Both the position numbers and the translations under genes were made by a program. Under the pieces are notes generated by a model. The model was not told where the DNA came from. It saw nothing but the letters and a program-made list of their open reading frames with translations, and searched no databases. Source: UBA11606 sp965243715 (GTDB taxonomy: Bacteria; Actinomycetota; Acidimicrobiia; Acidimicrobiales; Aldehydirespiratoraceae). From it: DNA of 64,000 nucleotides. Position 1 is the stretch's first letter; each line of letters begins with the position of its first letter. Of the stretch, positions 43,297-51,998 are shown in pieces. The DNA is taken from positions 806,001-870,000 of the forward strand of contig CBDEVU010000017.1 in NCBI GenBank assembly GCA_965243715.1, read 5' to 3'.

Positions 43297-43931
43297 TTCG
43301 CCGCGGTCTGTTCATTGCCGATGGCCCTTCTGATGCCCCATTGGGGGAGCATCTTGCCTACCTCTGCGCACAACGAGGCGTTGAGGTTCAAATCGCCACT
43401 CCGGACCTTCGCCGCCTCCCGAATCCTCCGGGTCTGTCAGTGACAGAGCGTCTCACCGCGGCCTTCAAGATCGAAGGTGACTACGAGATTATATTCGTCC
43501 ACCGGGATGCAGAGAAGCAAACTCCAAAACTTCGGTACGAAGAGATCCGTGAAGCAGTCAACAAGATCCGGCCAGGTCTGCCCTCGGTTGCCGTTGTCCC
43601 GATCCGAATGACCGAAGCTTGGCTCCTGCTTGATGAAGAACCGATTCGTGAAATCGCCGGCAAGCCGAGCGGGATCACCGCACTATCGCTCCCACCGATA
43701 TCGAAAGTCGAAGACCTACCGGACCCGAAGGAGACTCTCCGCAAAGCCTTAGAAATGGCATCGGGACTCACTGGAAGACGGATGAAACAGTTTCAAAGAC
43801 GCTTCGGAGAGAACCGTCGACTACTTCTCCAACGACTCGATGTGCATGGATCAGTCACACAGCTGAGTTCCTGGCAAGCGCTGGAAAGATCCCTCGACGA
43901 TGTCCTCAGTACCCTGGCAGACGGTCACTGA
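43293..43931 (+). CDS. TOPRIM-like partner protein (DUF4276-like)
   Basis: 212 residues. GLFIADGPSDAPLGEHLAYL, YEIIFVHRDAEKQTP (acidic pair after a beta-strand) and VAVVPIRMTEAWLLLDEEPI fit the TOPRIM-like layout of DUF4276 proteins, where E/D residues at these places bind metal. It could be the nuclease effector controlled by the ATPase. The first acidic residue of the usual TOPRIM motif is a D rather than E. Comparison is from motif memory, so the family call is moderate. Confidence 0.6.
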   Translation: MIRRGLFIADGPSDAPLGEHLAYLCAQRGVEVQIATPDLRRLPNPPGLSVTERLTAAFKIEGDYEIIFVHRDAEKQTPKLRYEEIREAVNKIRPGLPSVAVVPIRMTEAWLLLDEEPIREIAGKPSGITALSLPPISKVEDLPDPKETLRKALEMASGLTGRRMKQFQRRFGENRRLLLQRLDVHGSVTQLSSWQALERSLDDVLSTLADGH

Positions 43932-44048
43932 TCATCCACCGTATCGGGATCGCCGCTGTCGACGGAGATCGATAGCGCCCCTTCGAACAGGTTCATGCTC
44001 GGCGAGTCGATGAACACTGCTCTGTCCCGTGAACATTCGCATCAACGA

Positions 44049-44068
44049 CCCCTTGCATCGCGAAGGGG
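44049..44068 (+). terminator. Hairpin terminator after the ATPase/TOPRIM pair
   Basis: CCCCTT (44049-44054) pairs with AAGGGG (44063-44068), followed by CTTTGG. It is about 120 bases after the stop of the TOPRIM-like gene. The stretch 43932-44185 otherwise shows nothing but the likely promoter of the next gene. Confidence 0.6.
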
Positions 44069-44185
44069 CTTTGGAACTCGACAATGGCGACCGGTTGGCC
44101 CGTCTACTGAAGTCGCACAAACTACACTTAATCCATATATCTCACTTTCACGCTGAGGTATAGTCTATTTCTGAAGTATTCGGAT

Positions 44186-45202
44186 ATGTCGAAGCAGAAG
44201 CAAACGAACCTCAACGGCCACAAACGCGCAGTCCAAGCGATTCTTGACGTTCTCCCGCGCGCCGCTGTCGTCGATGAACTTCACGATGCCGGTTCCGATC
44301 TCGTCATCGGCGGCCAACCCATCAAAATCGAATGGGTCGGCGAGGGAAGCCTCGGTCGGGTTAGAAACCTCCTCGCTCACTTGAAGTTGCAACCTAACAT
44401 CGTGGTTGCCAGACACCTCTCACTGGGAGCCAAGGAAGTCCTGAGCACCGCTGGGATTGGTTGGGTCGACGAGACCGGTGCCGCGGAGATCGCGCTTGGC
44501 CACCTCGTCATCTCAAGATCCGGCCGACCCTCACCTGCCTCCCCCAAATCAGACCGATGGACCCCATCGGTACTCGCAGTCACCGAGGCCGTGATTTGCG
44601 GCACTAGGCCGACTGTCGCCGACACACACACTGCGACTGGCCTCTCAGTCGGGAGCTGCACGAACGCTCTGAGATTTCTCTCTCAAAAAGGCCTGCTCGT
44701 TGCCAGCGCTCCACGAGGGCGCTCGTCAGCGCGTGAGATCACAGACCATCAACAGCTCCTTGAGTCCTACGCCACCGCAGCCGCAGCGATGGATCTGTCG
44801 CCTGCGCTGACCGTCGGAACAGTATGGAGAGACCCTATAGCGGGTCTGATCGAAACTGGTCAGCACTGGAGCGCGGCGCGTATCACATGGGCCGCTACTG
44901 GGTTAGCCGCAGCTGCCGTGACGGCCCCGCTGATAACCAACGTCGCCTCAGTCGAGGTTTATGTCCAAGCCAAGTCCTTGGCTGGCCTCGAGGCCATTGC
45001 TGCTAAGGCAGGATTGCGACCCATCGACGGCGGACGGCTCACACTCAGACCTTTTCCAACGATCACAACGGCACGACTCGCTACGGTTGTGGAGGAGATG
45101 CATGTCGCTCCTTGGCCCCGCGTTTTTGTCGATCTTCGTTGTCTCGGCGTGCGCGGCGAAAAGGCCGCCGAACATCTTCGAGAGGTGATCCGTGGGATCT
45201 GA
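44186..45202 (+). CDS. AbiEi-like antitoxin/regulator
   Basis: 338 residues. The first third has GIGWVDETGAAEIALGHLVI, matching the G-Y/W-V/I-D-x-TG signature of the proteins at 10074-11147 and 26489-27589. The winged helix is at about 135-175 (PTVADTHTATGLSVGSCTNA, LRFLSQKGLL). The C-terminal part has AARITWAATGLAAAAV, similar in position to the antitoxin sensor domain, and ends WPRVFVDLRCLGVRGEKAAE. Its partner toxin, overlapping by 11 bases, is broken. Confidence 0.72.
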   Translation: MSKQKQTNLNGHKRAVQAILDVLPRAAVVDELHDAGSDLVIGGQPIKIEWVGEGSLGRVRNLLAHLKLQPNIVVARHLSLGAKEVLSTAGIGWVDETGAAEIALGHLVISRSGRPSPASPKSDRWTPSVLAVTEAVICGTRPTVADTHTATGLSVGSCTNALRFLSQKGLLVASAPRGRSSAREITDHQQLLESYATAAAAMDLSPALTVGTVWRDPIAGLIETGQHWSAARITWAATGLAAAAVTAPLITNVASVEVYVQAKSLAGLEAIAAKAGLRPIDGGRLTLRPFPTITTARLATVVEEMHVAPWPRVFVDLRCLGVRGEKAAEHLREVIRGI

Positions 45203-45673
45203 GGAGCCGCGAAACCAAGCCGGCACGACCGACATCGATGTACAAATAGACTTAGAGATCGCGACCGGATCAGTTAACGCAGCACGACTCGAACAAGCTC
45301 TGCGCAACGCCGAATTCGAACCGGACTCGGAGCAGCCAACGTGCGAGGCACCGGCTTCGCAACCAGCGACATTGCAGTACACCCGCTGTCGGCGGTTGTA
45401 GGAGGAGTCTGGCGGAACGTCGAGGTGAACGTGGCTGTCCTTGCTGGCTTCCTGCTCACCAAGACGGCGGCCGCCTACTCTCGCCGACAACCCAAGGACT
45501 GGTACGACATTGCTTACGTCCTACTCAACAACGACCACGGAGGGCCAGCAGCGGCAGCAGAGGAGGTACGATCGCGCTTCTCAGCAGATCTAGAACCGAT
45601 CGAACCAATGTTACAAGACCTCGGCGCTAACTTTGCCGACCCGCACGCTCAGGGCCCCACTGTCGCCAGGTAG
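45192..45673 (+). pseudogene. AbiEii-like toxin, internally deleted
   Basis: Starts at GTG 45192 in the end of the antitoxin gene. The first frame reads GTTDIDVQIDLEIATGSVNA and ARLEQALRNAEFEPDSEQ, with the TDIDVQID metal-binding motif of the nucleotidyltransferase, but lacks the normal N-terminus with the GG motif. Near 45330 about 70 residues are missing and the frame changes to RGTGFATSDIAVHPLSAVVG, TKTAAAYSRRQPKDWYDIAY (the K...R...D-W-Y-D-I region) and on to 45673. The two breaks make it inactive. Confidence 0.75.
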
Positions 45674-45765
45674 ACCAACTCAAATGGGCCAAGATGAACG
45701 ACCATCTCTCATGGGGGTCGTTGCATCGACTGAAATCTTGGACCAGCATGGACTTCGGAGGATGT

Positions 45766-48700
45766 GTGGAGGATTTCGAGCCCGGGCTCTACGACCAACT
45801 GATCGACGAACTAATCAGTGAACGCCTCAACGCACTCGCTCGTAAGCGCCTGACGGCAGACATCCATGACGTCGACTCGGCAGAGATGCCCGATCGACTC
45901 GGTGAAGTACTCGGGCGCTGGGCCCACGACGCTCTAGCCGCGGTTCCCGCTGAACAACGGGCCGAAGCTGCTTTAGCGCTATCCCGATCGGCCCGCGCCG
46001 CGATCGCTGGCCTCCGAACCGACGCCGTAGCCCCAGATTGCACCCTGATTGCTCCATTTCAGCGTCTGGTTGCCATCGAGAAGCTCGCCGCTACCGGCCA
46101 ACCAATATCGATAAGTCGACCGCTCACTGCCCTGCGCGAAACGGTCCTGATGACCAACGCCCGAGACCAGCCCGGGGTGGGCCAGGAAATCCAGTCTGAG
46201 ATCGACTCGGCCGACCGGATCGATCTCGTGCTGGCCTTCATCCGTTGGACCGGGATTCGACAACTCCTCCCTCACCTTAAACGCCACGTCGAAGCGGGCA
46301 AGCCTCTACGCATCATCACCACGACCTATACAGGCAGCACCGAACAGCGGGCCTTGCAAGCCCTAGTCGACCTCGGAGCTCAAGTTAAAGTCTCCTATGA
46401 CATTTCCACCACTCGCCTTCATGCCAAAGCGTGGATGTTCCAGCGGGCCAGTGGTTTCTCGACCGTTTACATCGGCTCATCTAACCTGACGTTCTCGGCT
46501 CAAGTCACCGGCTTGGAATGGAACGTCCGCGCCGCTCAGCACCTCAACCCTGACCTCATCGCTGCCTTCGACCGCACGTTCGCCACTTACTGGTTCGATC
46601 CCCACTTCGAGCCTTTCGAGGCCGAGCGATTCGCCCGAGCCACCGCCGCAGCCGAGCCAGACGACTCGATCCTCCCCCTATTTGAGATCGAGCCTTACCC
46701 ATTCCAGCGTCAAATCCTCGAACGAGTCCAAGTCGAACGTCGTAAAGGCCATCCCCACAACCTGATCGCGGCGGCGACCGGGACCGGCAAGACAATCATC
46801 GCGGCCCTTGATTACCGCCACCTGCGCACCGAACTGAAGCGGGCCCGACTGTTATTCGTCGCGCATCGCAGCGAGATCCTACAACAGAGCCAAGCGACTT
46901 TTCGCCGTGTCCTGTCCGACGGCGAATTCGGCGAGTTGTGGGTCGGCGGCCAGAGGCCGGTGCTATGGGAGAACGTGTTTGCCTCAATCCAGTCGATCAA
47001 CGCCCGCGAAGCCACCTCCCTTGATCCCGAACAGTTCGATGTTGTCATCGTTGATGAGTTCCATCACGCCGCCGCGGCCAGCTACGTAGCCCTGCTCGAC
47101 CATCTCCGGCCCCAATACCTACTCGGCTTGACCGCGACCCCCGAACGAACCGACGGCCAGGATATTTTGCGCTGGTTCGGTGATCACGACAGCATCGAAC
47201 TGCGGTTGTGGGACGCCCTCGAACAAGGCCTGCTTTCGCCGTTTCACTACTTCGGGATCCACGACGCCACTGACCTGTCCGGGGTCACCTGGAGTCGAGG
47301 TCGAGGCTACGACGTCGCCGAACTGACCAACATTTACACCGGCGACGATGTCTGGGCCTCCAAAATCATCGCCGCGGTTCAAGACAAGATCGGCGACGCG
47401 ACCCGAATGCGAGCACTCGGCTTCTGCGTCAGCATCAAACACGCCCAGTTCATGGCGGACCGATTCAACCGAGTCGGGATAGGGGCCAAAGACCGTCACG
47501 GCCAACACTTCCGCCGCAGACCGCAGCCAAGCGCTAGCCGATCTGCGAGACGGCAAAGTCCAAATCTTGTTCACCGTTGATCTGTTCAACGAAGGCGTCG
47601 ACATCCCCGCCATCGACGTCGTTATCATGCTGCGGCCAACCCAAAGCGCCACCATCTTCCTTCAACAACTCGGCCGCGGCCTGCGCCATAGCGAAGGCAA
47701 AGATGTGCTCACCGTGCTCGACTTTGTCGGCCACCAGAACAAAAAGTTCCGTTTCGACCTTCGCTACCGCCGCCTGCTCGGATGCAACCGACGAGAACTC
47801 GAATCCAACATCCAACAAGGCTTCCCTTACCTCCCGGCTGGTTGTCAACTTGATCTCGACGAGATCGCCCGAGACATCGTTTTAAAAAACATAAGCGAAG
47901 CACTGCCCATCACCTGGCAGCATCGGATACAACAGCTTCGAGAGTTGGGCGATGTCTCGCTCGGCCAGTATCTATACGAAACCGGCCTCGAACTCGAAGA
48001 CGTTTACCGCAATAACCGAACCTGGACCGAACTTCGCCGCCACGCCGGGATCAGCCTGACGCCGCCCGCCTCGGACGAGAACAAAGCGGGGAAGGGAATC
48101 GCTCGGCTTCTTCACCTTGATGACCAAGAACGCATCGATCGTTACATCGAACTTCTCAGCTCGAAAGAGCCGCCGACGGCGGCCAGCCTCGCTCAAGATG
48201 AACGACTCTGCCGCCAACTCGAAGGGCTCCTCCTCACCGTTTTAAACCCGAGCAAAAACACCTACCGAAACATCGATGAAGCAGCGGCTGACTTATGGCG
48301 CCACGACGGTCTACGCCGCGAACTTCTCGAAGTGCTCCCGCTTCTCAAAGACCAGATCATCCACCTTCATCGGCCCCTCGGCCGCATGCATCCGGTGCCG
48401 CTGCAGGTCCACGCCAGCTACACTCGAGAAGAGATCCTCGCCGCTTTCGGCCAATCAACCGTGGCCAAGCCATTCCCGCTCCAAGCTGGCGTCTACTGGC
48501 ACGAAAAAACCCGGACCGACCTGCTATTCATCACCCTGCGAAAATCTGACAAGGATTACTCGCCCACCACTCGCTACCTCGATTACGCCATCAGCGAACG
48601 CTTCTTCCACTGGGAATCCCAGGCCACGACCACCGTTACCAGCCCCCGGGGACAGAACTACATCCATCACAAAGCCCGAGGTCGCACCGTTGTCTTATTC

Positions 48701-48868
48701 GTGCGCACCGCCAAGAAAGATCCGTCCGGCCGGACCCGTCCCTACTTCTGTGTCGGCCCCGCTACCTACGTGGAACACCAATCCGAACGGCCCATCCAGA
48801 TCACCTGGAAACTCCATCATCTCATCCCCGGCGACATCTTTACCCTCTACCGCGCCGCCGTGGCCTAA
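45766..48868 (+). pseudogene. PLD nuclease-helicase-DUF3427 protein, broken by one frameshift
   Basis: About 1034 codons in two frames. The first (open from 45694; start GTG 45766 after GGAGG, or ATG 45748) holds a phospholipase D-type nuclease domain (STTRLHAKAWMFQRASGF, then VYIGSSNLT, the HxK and GSxN motif), and a superfamily 2 helicase with AAATGTGKTIIAALDY, VVIVDEFHHAAA and YLLGLTATPERTDG. Near 47490 (GIGAK then a one-base insertion) it changes to the second frame: TVTANTSAADRSQALADLRD, LFNEGVDIPAIDVVIMLRPT, QQLGRGLRHSEGK, followed by a DUF3427 C-terminus. Such proteins are probable DNA-processing defence enzymes. Whether the frameshift is real or a sequencing error cannot be told. Confidence 0.82.
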
Positions 48869-48930
48869 CTCAGTCCCCCCCGACGGCGACGGGGCGCAAG
48901 CCTCTAAATCGTCGGGTAGCTTAGGTCGTG

Positions 48931-49095
48931 ATGGATGTCAATGAGTGCTCCGGTGGCCCCGACTCCGACGAGGAACTGGACGATCTTGCCGCGTCGTTCG
49001 CCACGGTCGAGGCGGTGCTAAGCGCGCTCGACACTGACGATCTCGATACCGCGGAGGCGCTCGTCGCCAGCGTTCAACAGGCCGACCGGGGATGA
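48931..49095 (+). CDS. Small acidic protein coupled to the ABC1 kinase gene
   Basis: 54 residues from ATG 48931 (GTG 48928 directly before): MDVNECSGGPDSDEELDDLA, ASFATVEAVLSALDTDDLDT, AEALVASVQQADRG. The stop overlaps the start of the ABC1 kinase (ATGA), so it is translated with it. Very acidic and probably helical; no known domain. The 60 bases before it contain a C7 run and no clear terminator. Confidence 0.6.
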   Translation: MDVNECSGGPDSDEELDDLAASFATVEAVLSALDTDDLDTAEALVASVQQADRG

Positions 49096-50507
49096 CGACC
49101 AAGGGGGTTGCCCCGATTAGCCGTACCGGGCGCACCGGGCGCGGCGCGTTGCTGGCCCGGCTTGCGGGTCGCCGCGTCACGGATCGAGCCTGGACCTCGG
49201 CTCGTCGTCGGCTGGCCGCGGGCGGCAAATCACGCCAGCTACGAGCCGACCTAGAACGACGCGAGGCAGCCGACGTAGTTGCCTCCCTTGGCCACATGAA
49301 GGGCGCAATGATGAAGCTCGGCCAGATGGCGAGCTACCTCGATGAGGGCCTACCGAAGCCTATGCGTGAAGCTCTGGCGGGCCTTCGTTGTGATGCCCCA
49401 CCGATGCCAAGCGATTTGGCCCTCACCGAGATCGAACGATCGCTCGGGCGACCTCTCCACGAAGTGTTTGAGTCGATCGAGTTGGAGCCCACCGCGGCCG
49501 CCTCGATCGGCCAGGTCCATCGCGCGGTCACCCTCGACGGCCGGGTAGTTGCCGTGAAGGTGCAATATCCTGGGATCGCAGCGGCCATCAAGGCCGACCT
49601 TGACAACACCGAAACGCTCGCCCGACTGTTCTCGATGATCTTCCCCGGGCTTGATCCCCACGAGTTGGTCATCGAACTGCGGGCCCGGATCACCGAAGAA
49701 CTCGACTACGCCAACGAAGCCGCCAACGTTCGCCTGTTCGCCGACTACTACCGCGGCCATCCCCATATCTGGATCCCGGATGTGGTCGACGAACTCTGCA
49801 CGACCAAGGTGCTCACTACCGAATTCGTCGAAGGCGAACGGTTCGAGGCAATATTTGATCGTTCGGTCCAAGAGCAGCAGCGAGTGGCCGAGATTCTGTA
49901 CCGTTTCGTGTTCCGCAGCCTGAATTGTCATTTTGTGTTCAACGGCGACCCGCATCCGGGGAACTACCTGCTGGCGGCCGATGGTCGAGTGGCGTTTATT
50001 GACTTCGGCCTCGTCAAGCACTTCGCCGCCGACGAGGTCGAACAGTTTGCTCGTCTCATCCGAGCCATGCTCGGCCGTAACGCAACTGAGTTTCGCGCAA
50101 CGGCCGAGGAACTCGACGTGCTACGCCCACATGCGCCGTTCAGCGACGATGAGATCTACGACTGGTTTGCCGCCTACTACGAGTTGATCCTCGATGATGC
50201 GCCCAAGACCTTCACTACCGAGTACAACCGATCGCTCCTGAACAAGACCTTTGACCCTCGCACTAACGAGATCTTGAAGTACGCCAACGTACCCCCGACG
50301 TTCGCCCTCATTCAACGCATCAACCTGGGCGTATTCTCGCTCTTGGGTCGGCTCAACGCTACGGCCAACTGGCGGGCCATCAGCGAGGAGTTATGGTGGT
50401 GGACGGCAGGGCCGCCGTCGACTCCGATTGGCGAAGATGAAGCTCGCTGGTTGGCGAGTGAGGTCAGTTCTGCTGGGCCTGGTTGGCTTGATCATTCACG
50501 GCCATGA
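49092..50507 (+). CDS. ABC1/UbiB-family atypical kinase (AarF-like)
   Basis: 471 residues. The KxGQ motif is in MKLGQMASYLDEGLPKPM, the alanine-rich nucleotide loop in TAAASIGQVHRAVTLDGRVV, the invariant lysine in VAVKVQYPG, the catalytic segment HFVFNGDPHPGNYLLAADGR and the DFG-type IDFGLVKHF. UbiB/ABC1 proteins support quinone or lipid metabolism at the membrane as atypical ATPases or kinases. Complete. Its 3' end overlaps the convergent metallopeptidase gene by 44 bases. Confidence 0.93.
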   Translation: MTTKGVAPISRTGRTGRGALLARLAGRRVTDRAWTSARRRLAAGGKSRQLRADLERREAADVVASLGHMKGAMMKLGQMASYLDEGLPKPMREALAGLRCDAPPMPSDLALTEIERSLGRPLHEVFESIELEPTAAASIGQVHRAVTLDGRVVAVKVQYPGIAAAIKADLDNTETLARLFSMIFPGLDPHELVIELRARITEELDYANEAANVRLFADYYRGHPHIWIPDVVDELCTTKVLTTEFVEGERFEAIFDRSVQEQQRVAEILYRFVFRSLNCHFVFNGDPHPGNYLLAADGRVAFIDFGLVKHFAADEVEQFARLIRAMLGRNATEFRATAEELDVLRPHAPFSDDEIYDWFAAYYELILDDAPKTFTTEYNRSLLNKTFDPRTNEILKYANVPPTFALIQRINLGVFSLLGRLNATANWRAISEELWWWTAGPPSTPIGEDEARWLASEVSSAGPGWLDHSRP

Positions 50508-51027
50508 GGTAGCCGATGGCCCGCTCGGCCCGCGGATTGCGATTCACGATGGCGTCAAAGTCAGGGCCGTGGTGCGGAATAACAAGGTGGGCCAGTTCGT
50601 GGATCAGCACGTGGTCGAGTACCCAAGGTGGAACATCAATGAGTCGGTCGCTGATACGAATATCGCCGCGGTCAGTTGAACAAGAACCCCAGCGCTGACG
50701 TTGAACTTGCGACCAAGTAATCGAACTCGGGTGGGGTAGACCGTACTTGTCGGCCAGAGACTGCGAGCGTACGAGAAGGTCAACGGCGCAGGAGCGTCGC
50801 TTGCGCTCGATGCGTTCGACGATATTTCCGACAAACTTGGCCTCTTCCTTGGAACTCATCCACGAGGGGATGCGGACCCGAATGACGCCCTCAACAATGC
50901 GGGCCGATACGGTCTTGGTACGGCGATCGGAACGGATGACCTCGACCGGATAACGGGTGGACATGCGGCGAACCCCTGAAGAGGAGGGGATTGGGTCCTG
51001 GCTCGGGATAGGGAGTGCTTCGGTCAT
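50464..51027 (-). CDS. YgjP-like (WLM/M48-type) metallopeptidase-domain protein
   Basis: 187 residues. VRIPSWMSSKEEAKFVGNIV, ITWSQVQRQRWGSCSTDRGD, IRISDRLIDVPPWVLDHVLI and HELAHLVIPHHGPDF show the DUF45/YgjP pattern: the RWGSC motif and HELxH...H zinc site. Cellular role is not established. Its start shares one base with the stop of the upstream phosphatase (TGATG), so the two are cotranslated. Confidence 0.87.
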   Translation of the reverse strand: MTEALPIPSQDPIPSSSGVRRMSTRYPVEVIRSDRRTKTVSARIVEGVIRVRIPSWMSSKEEAKFVGNIVERIERKRRSCAVDLLVRSQSLADKYGLPHPSSITWSQVQRQRWGSCSTDRGDIRISDRLIDVPPWVLDHVLIHELAHLVIPHHGPDFDAIVNRNPRAERAIGYLMAVNDQANQAQQN

Positions 51028-51638
51028 CAGATGACAGCCTGCCTTTCGACAGTGGATGGATTGGCACTAGCAATTCCTTGGATGAGCAGAACCCGTTGCC
51101 CGAGAGTCCAACGCCCGTCGTTGTGGTGGAACCAGCGGGCGCCGAGGTTGGCGATTCTCTCGCGGGGTTGCCCTAGGTGATCTTCGAGGCTGTAGATGAC
51201 TCCGCTATGGCTGACCGCTAGGACATCGCCCGTGCCTGTGGTATGGTCGACGATGGCTTCGAGGGCGGCGAAGGTTCGTTCGAGGAGGCTTTCGTTGGAT
51301 TCCCAACCAGGGGGCCAGATTCCCGCGGCGAGGTTGCCGGGGAACTGTTCTTCGATCTCGCGGTGGGTGAGCCCTTGGTACTCGCCCGCGTGTCGTTCTC
51401 TCAGGTGCGGGTCAACTAACACGGGCCCCACGCCGGTGGCGTCGCTGATGATGGTGGCGGTGTGTACTGCCCGCTCGAGGTCGCTGCTGATGATAGCGTC
51501 GAAGGAACCAATTTGTTGAGCGGCGCGCTGTGCCCAGTCTCGGCCAACGGCAGACAGGGGTGGGTCGGCCTGTCCCTGCCAGCGCCCTACGGCGTTCCAT
51601 TCCGATTGCCCGTGTCGGACGAGAAGAAGATTAAGCAT
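51027..51638 (-). CDS. Histidine phosphatase (phosphoglycerate mutase family)
   Basis: 203 residues. LLLVRHGQSEWNAVGRWQGQ has the RHG catalytic histidine; SDLERAVHTA supplies the conserved arginine, LRERHAGEYQGLTHREIEEQ the acid region, and VLAVSHSGVIYSLEDHLG the second histidine. The substrate is unknown; such enzymes dephosphorylate sugar phosphates and other small molecules. A divergent intergenic space of 71 bases separates it from the MoaD-like gene. Confidence 0.9.
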   Translation of the reverse strand: MLNLLLVRHGQSEWNAVGRWQGQADPPLSAVGRDWAQRAAQQIGSFDAIISSDLERAVHTATIISDATGVGPVLVDPHLRERHAGEYQGLTHREIEEQFPGNLAAGIWPPGWESNESLLERTFAALEAIVDHTTGTGDVLAVSHSGVIYSLEDHLGQPRERIANLGARWFHHNDGRWTLGQRVLLIQGIASANPSTVERQAVI

Positions 51639-51709
51639 CGTTGGTTAATCCTACCAACCGGTCATGACAGCGGGTTGGATGCTGAGCTAGATGCTGCAAG
51701 GATAAAACC

Positions 51710-51946
51710 ATGGCTCGATTACGACTCTTTGCTTCGGCCCGAGAAGCGGCGGGTGCTGGCTCGGCCGAGCACGACGGCGCCACCGTTGGCGAGGTTCTCG
51801 ACGCGGCTGTCGTTGCCTACGGGTCCACCTTCGCTGGAGTATTGGAAACGTGCAACGTCTGGCTCAACGGCGATCCCGCGCAGAGATGTCATGCGGTTAT
51901 CGCCACCGACGAAGTGGCAGTGCTGCCCCCCGTCTCGGGAGGCTAA
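51710..51946 (+). CDS. MoaD/ThiS-family sulfur-carrier protein
   Basis: 78 residues, a beta-grasp sulfur carrier: MARLRLFASAREAAGAGSAE at the start, TVGEVLDAAVVAYG and a C-terminus VAVLPPVSGG. The terminal GG is the site of thiocarboxylation. It may be a molybdopterin synthase small subunit; no moaE or other cofactor genes are nearby, so the pathway is uncertain. Confidence 0.83.
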   Translation: MARLRLFASAREAAGAGSAEHDGATVGEVLDAAVVAYGSTFAGVLETCNVWLNGDPAQRCHAVIATDEVAVLPPVSGG

Positions 51947-51998
51947 GGGCCATGCACCGAATCCTTGACAACATTTCGGATGGTCTAGGAGATCAACG

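Noticed and set aside
41869..43931. Naming the pair as PARIS
   Set aside because: The partner protein is shorter than AriB and its motifs look more like DUF4276; the name would go beyond what can be seen.
48874..48880. C7 run as another contingency tract
   Set aside because: It is intergenic, short and not linked to a frame break.
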